From the NCBI GenBank assembly GCA_030599175.1, contig JAUVON010000078.1:1-9960 (forward strand): a stretch of DNA of 9,960 nt, written 5' to 3'. The notes beneath the pieces are model-generated. The model saw only the letters and a program-made list of their open reading frames with translations. It searched no databases and was not told the DNA's origin. The translations under genes and the position numbers were made by a program. Below, piece by piece: positions 4,662 to 9,960 of this stretch. The number at the start of each line of letters is the position of its first letter. Within the stretch, counting starts at the first letter, position 1. Source of the DNA: Desulfobulbaceae bacterium. GTDB lineage: Bacteria > Desulfobacterota > Desulfobulbia > Desulfobulbales > Desulfocapsaceae.

Positions 4662-5945
4662 GATACGGGCTACCCATTTCCTCCCAACTATCATATAAAG
4701 AACAACCGAAGAGAGAACCAGGTATCCAAACATATCACTGTTTTTTGTCTTGAGGATGAAGGTAATGGTGATGATAATTGTGGAGCTTGTCAGAAAAAAC
4801 ACCGGCTTAGGGATCTGCTTTAGAATTACTCTGCCGAAATGAACGAAACGTACGTGACTCACCATTAAGCCAACAGAGAGTGTCGCCGCAACCCATAACA
4901 GGGTTGGCTGAACAACTAAAGAGGCACCAAGAACGATTAGTGCCCCTGCCGGGCTGGGAAGACCGCTGAAAACACCATCGGGCAGATCTGTGCGTTTTTT
5001 ATCGACGGTAATAAAGCGGATGAGTCGGTAGGCCACTCCGATAAAAAAGATAAAACCAAAGAACCACGCCATAGTTCCACCTGATTTTACTATGACATAG
5101 GCGGGAGCAAGCCCGAAGCTGACAAAATCGGCAATGTCATCAAGGTATGGACCATATTTGGTTCCACCATGTTTTTCTGCCATCCTGCCATCGAATAAAT
5201 CAAATAACTGGCCCATTATTATAATAAGAATGGCCCAGGCAAACTGTCGATTATGGGTTAAGACAAGGCTTGCAATACCACAAAAGAAATTGAGTGTCGA
5301 AAGGATATCCGCATATAACCTGTTGGGGACAAATTTAAAAATTAACGAGGCGGATGAGAGGAGGATACAGGCCACCAGCACCTCATCTCCTATGTTGACA
5401 ATGGTGGGGATTTTTTCCAGCAATGCACAAAAAATTACCAGTGCAAAGCAGATAATAGCCTTGATTTTGCCAAAATTGTTTGCTGCTCCGGAAGAGTGAA
5501 GTAATTTAAGAATATGCCTGGCGAGGAATTGCCCGATAAGTTCAATTATTACAAGAATCCAGACTAGTTTAGTCGATAAATACCCCGCATATGCAAAACC
5601 AATCAGGGGGGGAAGGTAGGTCAATTTATCGCACATCGGATCCAGCCATTCACCCCACTTGGAACCAAGATTACAACTTCTTGCCACTACCCCGTCTACC
5701 CCGTCCAGTACAGCAGCAAAGGTAAAAAGGAACATGGCAAAATTTTGATACCCGAGAAAGAAATAGAGAACAGAGGCGAATAATGCCATCGCCGTTCGCC
5801 AGTAGCAGATTGCATTAGGATGTAAAAGCCATAGATGAGACAGTATGTACTTCTGCATGGATTTCTTTTGAACCATCCGGGAAAACCATAAATAAAAACC
5901 GACTGCCACGACAACATCGAAGATTATCACCCCAAATCTTTCCAT
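4659..5945 (-). CDS. Double-domain CDP-alcohol phosphatidyltransferase (membrane phospholipid synthase)
   Basis: A 428-residue polytopic inner-membrane protein with two CDP-alcohol phosphatidyltransferase units in one chain. These enzymes displace CMP from CDP-diacylglycerol (or a similar CDP-alcohol) with an alcohol to make phospholipid. Unit 1 (about residues 40-200) has the full signature D81xxD84G85xxA88R89-x8-G98xxxD102xxxD106. Unit 2 (about 205-400) resembles phosphatidylserine synthase (DIADFVSFGLAPAY, SGLPSPAGA) and has D249xxD252G253xxA256, G265, D269 and D273, but it lacks the Arg after Ala and is one residue short there. One unit may be catalytic and the other degenerate, or they may use two alcohols. 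The substrate is not deducible. The start ATG has only a weak ribosome site. The gene is divergent from the thioesterase gene. Confidence 0.8.
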   Translation of the reverse strand: MERFGVIIFDVVVAVGFYLWFSRMVQKKSMQKYILSHLWLLHPNAICYWRTAMALFASVLYFFLGYQNFAMFLFTFAAVLDGVDGVVARSCNLGSKWGEWLDPMCDKLTYLPPLIGFAYAGYLSTKLVWILVIIELIGQFLARHILKLLHSSGAANNFGKIKAIICFALVIFCALLEKIPTIVNIGDEVLVACILLSSASLIFKFVPNRLYADILSTLNFFCGIASLVLTHNRQFAWAILIIIMGQLFDLFDGRMAEKHGGTKYGPYLDDIADFVSFGLAPAYVIVKSGGTMAWFFGFIFFIGVAYRLIRFITVDKKRTDLPDGVFSGLPSPAGALIVLGASLVVQPTLLWVAATLSVGLMVSHVRFVHFGRVILKQIPKPVFFLTSSTIIITITFILKTKNSDMFGYLVLSSVVLYMIVGRKWVARI

Positions 5946-6004
5946 ATTTTTTCTCGTAAAGGTGTTCCCCCCAAGGGGGGGATTGATCTGTTTCGGATAA
6001 AGTA

Positions 6005-6035
6005 CAACTATTTTTCATTTTTCACATCATAGTTG
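6005..6035. promoter_or_regulatory. Inverted repeat overlapping the thioesterase -35 box, candidate operator
   Basis: CAACTAT (6005-6011) and ATAGTTG (6029-6035) are exact reverse complements separated by 17 bp, and the right arm overlaps the TTGACA at 6033. It lies in the shared upstream region of two divergent lipid-related genes, a suitable place for a common regulator. The evidence is sequence symmetry only. Confidence 0.3.
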
Positions 6036-6061
6036 ACAGTATGCTGAAATCGAATCATATT
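6033..6061 (+). promoter_or_regulatory. Sigma-70-like promoter of the thioesterase gene
   Basis: A consensus -35 TTGACA (6033-6038) is followed after 17 bp by CATATT (6056-6061, four of six matches to TATAAT). The predicted start would give a leader of about 60 bases before the ATG at 6130. Confidence 0.45.
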
Positions 6062-6129
6062 TGGAAAAAATAAAAGAATGACGTATCTCCCATCTATCGG
6101 GGCAAGGAAGCTTAAAGAGAGAGAAAGCT

Positions 6130-6597
6130 ATGGTGACGAAAAAGGATCTGCAGGAAAAACTGGATCACTTGAGAGAAATGTATGAAAAACTGATACCTTT
6201 TGACCGATTGCTCGGTATTGAGATAGATACCCTGACACCGACAGATGTAAAAGTCAGGATTGATATGCGGGAGGAGTTGATCGGAAATTTTATACGGGGA
6301 ATGCTGCATGGCGGGGTTATCTCGTCGGTACTGGATCTGACGGGTGGCCTCATCGCATCTGTGGAATTAGTCAAACACCTGGAAAATGTTGAACCCGATG
6401 AGGTCGCGAGGCGTGTGGCAAGAGTCGGAACGATTGATCTGAGAGTTGATTACCTGAGAGCAGGAAAGGGGATTTATTTTACGGCATCAGGTACGGTTTT
6501 ACGAAAAGGAAATAAAGTAGCAGTAATTCGGACAGAATTATGTAATGACCAAGACCTGCTTATTGCCGCTGGAACAGGTACGTATCTTGTGGGATGA
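6130..6597 (+). CDS. yigI: YigI-like acyl-CoA thioesterase (PaaI/hotdog family)
   Basis: A 155-residue cytoplasmic hotdog-fold protein. Thioesterases of this group hydrolyse acyl-CoA to free fatty acid and CoA. The match to E. coli YigI is recognisable along the length: PFDRLLGIEID, then GN53, the H60-G-G-V-I helix with D69 (the hotdog catalytic region), RVGTIDLRVDYLRAGKG and the closing TGTYLVG. Length fits the family. The start is chosen at the ATG preceded by a purine-rich AAGAGAGAGAAAG. It is divergent from the phospholipid synthase gene and converges on the beta-helix gene; its TGA stop (6595-6597) is inside the palindromic element E2. Confidence 0.85.
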   Translation: MVTKKDLQEKLDHLREMYEKLIPFDRLLGIEIDTLTPTDVKVRIDMREELIGNFIRGMLHGGVISSVLDLTGGLIASVELVKHLENVEPDEVARRVARVGTIDLRVDYLRAGKGIYFTASGTVLRKGNKVAVIRTELCNDQDLLIAAGTGTYLVG

Positions 6598-6621
6598 AGG
6601 CTTTTTACGACGACGCCATCA
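6595..6621. repeat. Convergent-junction palindromic element, copy E2 (opposite orientation)
   Basis: On the minus strand this reads TGATGGCGTCGTCGTAAAAA then GCCTTCA. It is the same element as E1 with one added triplet and a shortened loop edge. Its arms GCCATCA (6615-6621) and TGAAGGC (6595-6601) pair with one mismatch. As in E1, one arm contains the stop of the plus-strand gene (yigI-like, TGA 6595-6597) and the other the stop of the minus-strand gene (beta-helix, TGA at 6621-6619). Confidence 0.75.
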
Positions 6622-7782
6622 TTTTTTTATAATTGAATTAATGACAGTTGGAGGACCATCAGCCAGGACAAAGATACCTGGATAGCCTGCCGTCCAAAAA
6701 CCTTCGCTCGGATTTTTCGACAGGTAAGAATCTTTGATGATCAGGGATCCGCTTCGATCATTGCTGACAAAGAAAATTGCCCCGCCTCCTTCGTTAGCTC
6801 TGTTATTCTCTATTTTTGTTCCACAAAGGGACAAGGTAAAGGTGTTTCCATCGTTGTAGATTGCTCCACCGCTTCCCCCTCCGGGAGTCCCGTGTCTTTC
6901 CGGATTGGCGCCATTTCCTATGGCTCTGTTATAGCTGAAAAGGGTGTTGATCACAGTATAGGAAACACCAATACTGGATAACCCGCCTCCGTTGGAACAG
7001 ACATTTCCGTAACCATCCTTTCCTCCAAAGGTTGAGTTTACCACAAACACAGGTCTGTTTTCATACTGGCTGAAGACCCGCACTGCAGCGCCACCCACAT
7101 CCGGACCTGTATCAGCGCAGACATTATTAAAAAACCGCGAGTTGACAATCTTAAAACGGCCCCCGCGAATCCAGATGGCTCCTCCCCCATCATACACATT
7201 CTCTGTTTTTGAATTTCCCCGGATAAAGGTAAGATTCTGGACAGTGAGCCGGGGATGATCCTGGTTCTGGCAGTGGGAAGATGTCCAGACCTGATCTGGA
7301 TCACAGGTGTTCATATAGAGAATCCTCCGTTCATTGTTGCCGCTGAGGGTTACTTTGCCTCCTCCGTCTATGATTATCCTTGGTCCGGTGTTGTTAACGA
7401 TCTTTGCGGTCTTGTTCATGGTAATCGTTACCGGGGAAGATCCGCAGTCAAAGGTTATCACGCCTCCTTTTGCAACAGCTGCCACGACCGCTTCGCTGGT
7501 ACAACTTTGTGGAGTACCATTGCCTATGACATGATCAGGATGGGAGACATCCTCCTCTTGCGCCTCTGCGGGAATTGAGCAGTTCCCGTCGGGGTTCCCG
7601 GCATAGGGAGCAACGTTATCATTGCACTGTGCTGCAGCAATTATAGCCGGGAGAAAAAGGGTGAAATTGCTGTTCTCTTCTGAAACACAGAGGGTAGGGG
7701 AGAGCACAATTAAAAGAAAGACGAGGAGCGAGGTCTGGGTTTTTCTTTTTTCTGGTGTGCTGGTTATCCTTTTAGTTAACAT
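6619..7782 (-). CDS. Secreted right-handed beta-helix protein with Pmp-like repeats
   Basis: A 387-residue protein with an N-terminal signal peptide (basic KRKTQ then LLVFLLIVL, likely cleavage near CVS before EEN). From about residue 100 it is built of short beta-strand coils typical of a right-handed parallel beta-helix: VTITMNKTAKIVNNTG, IIIDGGG, LTVQNLTFIRGNS. It then has repeated GGA(I/V) and NSxF motifs (GGGAIWIRGG, VGGAAVRV, GGAIYNDGNTF, GGGAIFFVSND) like the polymorphic outer-membrane protein repeats of Chlamydia and many environmental bacteria. No autotransporter barrel, PEP-CTERM or dockerin-like sorting tail is visible, so it is probably periplasmic or extracellular; the ligand or polysaccharide target is unknown. 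The start lacks a clear ribosome site. The protein ends abruptly in NSIIKK, at the stop provided by element E2, so its C-terminus could be truncated. The gene is 44 bp downstream of pheA. Confidence 0.75.
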   Translation of the reverse strand: MLTKRITSTPEKRKTQTSLLVFLLIVLSPTLCVSEENSNFTLFLPAIIAAAQCNDNVAPYAGNPDGNCSIPAEAQEEDVSHPDHVIGNGTPQSCTSEAVVAAVAKGGVITFDCGSSPVTITMNKTAKIVNNTGPRIIIDGGGKVTLSGNNERRILYMNTCDPDQVWTSSHCQNQDHPRLTVQNLTFIRGNSKTENVYDGGGAIWIRGGRFKIVNSRFFNNVCADTGPDVGGAAVRVFSQYENRPVFVVNSTFGGKDGYGNVCSNGGGLSSIGVSYTVINTLFSYNRAIGNGANPERHGTPGGGSGGAIYNDGNTFTLSLCGTKIENNRANEGGGAIFFVSNDRSGSLIIKDSYLSKNPSEGFWTAGYPGIFVLADGPPTVINSIIKK

Positions 7783-7826
7783 AGGTGTGAGGAAGTTTGT
7801 CAGATTAGGGAAGAACGGTTACGGAA

Positions 7827-8696
7827 TCAGGAAGCCGTCTGGTTTTTGGCCGAACTTCTGAAGTCATGTGCGGGATAAGTTCCCAACATCACGACCTGTT
7901 TTGCAAAAAAGTGGAGTTCTTCCAGGGCAAGCTGCAGTGAACGTTCGTCAATATGTCCTTCGACATCTGCATAGAAACGGGCAACATTAAAGTGTTTGTC
8001 GACATAACTTTCGAGTTTTACCATCTGTACACCGTTGGTGGCAAAGCCGCCCAGCGCTTTATAGAGTGCTGCCGGAATGTTTCTTACTTCAAAAATAAAA
8101 CTGGTGAGATATTTGGTGCCATTCTTTAACTCCTGGGCATAGTTTTCCCGGGAGAAGATCAGAAATCGGGTGGTATTGTGTGCAGCATCCTGAACATCTC
8201 TCTTCAGTATCTCCAGGCCATAGATATCTGCAGCCAGCTCGGAACCAATGGCCCCTTGTGTCTTGTCACCCCATATTTTTATATCCGAAGCACCCTTTGC
8301 CGTATCTGCAACCACATGTCTGTCGAGGTGAAGATCCTCTATGATCTTCTTGCATTGTGGAATAGCATGGACATGGCTGTGTACATCCGTTAACTCTTCC
8401 AGTTTCGTACCGGGAAGTCCAAGAAGGCAGTGGCGAATCAGCTGAAAGTGTTCGCCGATAATATAGAGTTCCCCGTTGAGAATGAGATAGTGAACATCGG
8501 CAACACGTCCGGCCAGAGTGTTATCGACTGGAATCATGGCAAGATCAGCCACTCCTTCCCGTACGGCTCGGAAAGCTGCATCAAAGGATACACAGGGCAC
8601 TGTCTCAAGTTCGGGATAAGCCTTCCTGCAGGCAAGATCGGAGTAGGCACCGGCCATACCCTGAAAAGCTATTGTTTTGTATTTTCTATTCGTCAT
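7827..8696 (-). CDS. pheA: Prephenate dehydratase (monofunctional, with ACT domain)
   Basis: A 289-residue cytoplasmic enzyme that converts prephenate to phenylpyruvate, the penultimate step of phenylalanine synthesis. The catalytic domain shows FQGMAGAYS near the start, the N59-T-L-A-G63 loop and the signature N174-T-T-R-F178, whose Thr is catalytic. The ACT regulatory domain spans about 196-275 (FIFEVRNIPAALYKALGGFA, then KLESY). The Phe-binding motif usually written ESRP reads ESYV here, as in the short single-function enzymes I recall from alphaproteobacteria, so allosteric inhibition by phenylalanine may differ. There is no chorismate mutase domain, so that activity must come from elsewhere. 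GAGAA lies upstream of the ATG. A gap of 41 bp separates it from the M48 gene. Confidence 0.92.
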   Translation of the reverse strand: MTNRKYKTIAFQGMAGAYSDLACRKAYPELETVPCVSFDAAFRAVREGVADLAMIPVDNTLAGRVADVHYLILNGELYIIGEHFQLIRHCLLGLPGTKLEELTDVHSHVHAIPQCKKIIEDLHLDRHVVADTAKGASDIKIWGDKTQGAIGSELAADIYGLEILKRDVQDAAHNTTRFLIFSRENYAQELKNGTKYLTSFIFEVRNIPAALYKALGGFATNGVQMVKLESYVDKHFNVARFYADVEGHIDERSLQLALEELHFFAKQVVMLGTYPAHDFRSSAKNQTAS

Positions 8697-8737
8697 GGTT
8701 TTTTCTCATACCAACTGATTGTAATTATTTTCTGTAT

Positions 8738-9562
8738 CTATTCCGGAGTACCCAGAACTGCAGGTAGCGGCAAAACCTCTTTAACAGCAAGGTTTATCTC
8801 TTTTGCCAACCTGTGAAGGTTGTCTATACGCTCCACAGCTTCCGGGTGACTGGAGAAATAATGTCCGAACACATTACTGGTTTTATCATCATCCGGTTTC
8901 ATTGCCTCAAAAAATTCCGTTGCGCCACCGGCATGTCCATAATAACAACCCAGAACCTGCAGGGCCTGCTCGTCGGCCTTACTCTCTCTTTCCTGGGAAT
9001 ACTGCGCTTGACTGAAATTCGCTGTAGGAGCAAATAGCTGGGTAAAATCTGAACCGGCGCCAGTCAGCAATGCCGAAACCGCAGTAAACACAATTCCCCT
9101 GCCCATACCCCGAAGATGATCCCTGTTTTTGAAATGGGCCAGTTCGTGAGCAAGAACAAAGGACAGGCCATTTTCTGATACCACTTTGTCCAGCAGACCA
9201 TTGAATATGAAAATCCGGCCTCCGGGAAATGCAAAAGCATTCGCATCATCCAGATCGATCAGGTGAACATCCAGAGGATAACCGATTTGAATACACTCGA
9301 GAAGAGCATCAACCATGCGTTGCAGTTCTGCCTGCCGCGGGTTGCTGTTATCGACCGATTCTGATCCATCAGCAGAAGAGAATATCATAGCTTCCATCTC
9401 AGGTGTTATATAATCTACCGCCCGATCAACAAACAGGCCCAGAATCCAAAATACAGTCAGCAGAAAAAGCGTTATTCCAAAAAATAACAGAACAAATTCC
9501 CTGACCGGCTGGTCATGGGAGACATTATCATTGTTCTCTGGCAGCGAAGGCTTATATTTCAC
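8738..9562 (-). CDS. M48-family zinc metalloprotease, membrane-anchored
   Basis: A 274-residue protein. A single hydrophobic segment (about residues 23-45) anchors the N-terminus in the inner membrane, with the protease domain probably in the periplasm. The zinc site is intact: H139-E-L-A-H143 with E193 of ESKAD as third ligand and D197. Other family landmarks are NAFAFPGGRIFIFNGLL, the SQERESKADEQAL helix and SSHPEAVERIDNL. M48 proteins of this kind (HtpX/BepA/YcaL relatives) take part in envelope protein quality control. The translation start is a GTG at 9562, four bases after the YbjQ-family stop. I see no good ribosome site, so coupling to the upstream gene is likely. Confidence 0.88.
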   Translation of the reverse strand: MKYKPSLPENNDNVSHDQPVREFVLLFFGITLFLLTVFWILGLFVDRAVDYITPEMEAMIFSSADGSESVDNSNPRQAELQRMVDALLECIQIGYPLDVHLIDLDDANAFAFPGGRIFIFNGLLDKVVSENGLSFVLAHELAHFKNRDHLRGMGRGIVFTAVSALLTGAGSDFTQLFAPTANFSQAQYSQERESKADEQALQVLGCYYGHAGGATEFFEAMKPDDDKTSNVFGHYFSSHPEAVERIDNLHRLAKEINLAVKEVLPLPAVLGTPE

Positions 9563-9566
9563 GGTA

Positions 9567-9960
9567 TCATTTACAAAAATAGACTGCGGTGCCGTAGGCC
9601 AATATTTCCACCGAGCCGATCTGTTTGCCCCTGCCCTTGGTAATAGAGGAGGTCTCCAGGCGAAGATTAATAACCTGATCAGCTCCAGGACAGGACTCTT
9701 TCAGCCGCAGCACTGCCTCTCTTCTGGCCCGGTCGATCAAAGTTTCATACGACTGGATGTTGCCGCCGAAAAAATTGCGCAGCCTGGCGAGAATACGTTT
9801 GAAATAATCCACAGACACAACCATACTGCCATTGACCAGATCACAATGGTCGATTATCCGATCATCCTCCAAAACATATTTGCTGCAGGTAGTTGGCAGC
9901 TGCAACCAATGTTTCTCACGTTCCTTGATGGATTTGTAATGTTTTTTTTCAGCGTGGCGA
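9567..9960 (-). CDS. YbjQ/UPF0145-family protein (N-terminus outside window)
   Basis: The frame is open through the window edge. A TTG at 9905 has been one possible start, but codons upstream (RHAEKKHYKSIKEREKHW) continue in frame, so I treat the gene as partial. The visible part is a YbjQ-type domain: IIDHCDLVNGSMVVSVDYFKR, a helix with SYETLIDRARREAVLRL, ADQVINLRLETSSI and the closing strand SVEILAYGTAVYF. This family forms pentamers and is sometimes called a heavy-metal-binding domain; no metal role is proven. Preceding residues may be a small extra domain. It abuts the M48 gene with a 4-bp gap, so the two probably form one transcript and may share an envelope-stress role (inference). Confidence 0.75.
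   Translation of the reverse strand, partial: RHAEKKHYKSIKEREKHWLQLPTTCSKYVLEDDRIIDHCDLVNGSMVVSVDYFKRILARLRNFFGGNIQSYETLIDRARREAVLRLKESCPGADQVINLRLETSSITKGRGKQIGSVEILAYGTAVYFCK

Noticed and set aside
4458..4823. Open frame of 121 codons on the plus strand across the PilZ/phosphatidyltransferase junction
   Set aside because: It overlaps the PilZ gene in another frame and runs antisense into a well-supported membrane protein; its composition is not protein-like.
5134..5499. Open frame of 121 codons on the plus strand inside the phosphatidyltransferase gene
   Set aside because: It is the antisense of a gene with clear catalytic signatures.

Overview
This window reads as ordinary bacterial chromosome (roughly mid-40s % GC by eye) with several accessory touches. 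The likely source is a Gram-negative, probably Desulfobacterota. That is an inference from the mix of a TAXI-type periplasmic binding protein, a cysteine-rich PAS protein, a PilZ protein, a YbjQ/M48 pair, a double-domain CDP-alcohol phosphatidyltransferase and small charged helical proteins of a kind I associate with that phylum. No rRNA, tRNA, CRISPR array, transposase or phage gene was seen.

Layout. 1-553: the 3' part of a HAD-family GMP/IMP nucleotidase (yrfG-like), plus strand. 554-1007: a gene-free repeat region with two 113-bp direct repeats (91% identical, 145-bp period) and a diverged third copy; the outer arms pair, and the third copy carries a compensatory change. 1008-1878: a minus-strand operon of three small uncharacterised helical proteins, two of which look paralogous. 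2043-2069: a perfect 12-bp hairpin downstream of a minus-strand dodecin gene (2094-2306) that lacks the usual flavin-stacking tryptophan. 2539-4117: plus-strand orphan TAXI binding protein followed by a small zinc-ribbon/PAS protein. 4259-4636: PilZ protein, convergent with 4659-5945, a membrane protein with two CDP-alcohol phosphatidyltransferase domains. 6130-6597: a YigI-like acyl-CoA thioesterase, divergent from the lipid gene and convergent with the minus-strand run 9960-6619. In transcription order that run is a YbjQ-family protein (partial), an M48 metalloprotease, prephenate dehydratase and a secreted beta-helix protein.

Functional themes. The lipid synthase and the thioesterase diverge from one intergenic region and both act on lipid precursors. 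The YbjQ and M48 genes are almost contiguous and probably cotranscribed. The TAXI protein has no permease genes beside it and sits next to a sensor-like PAS protein, so it may feed sensing rather than transport (inference).

Most unusual observation. Two convergent gene junctions 2 kb apart (4634-4661 and 6595-6621) carry the same short palindromic element, in opposite orientation. Its arms contain the stop codons of both flanking genes in both cases. The third convergent junction (554-1007) holds a different palindromic repeat family. All three convergent junctions in the window are therefore marked by repeats.
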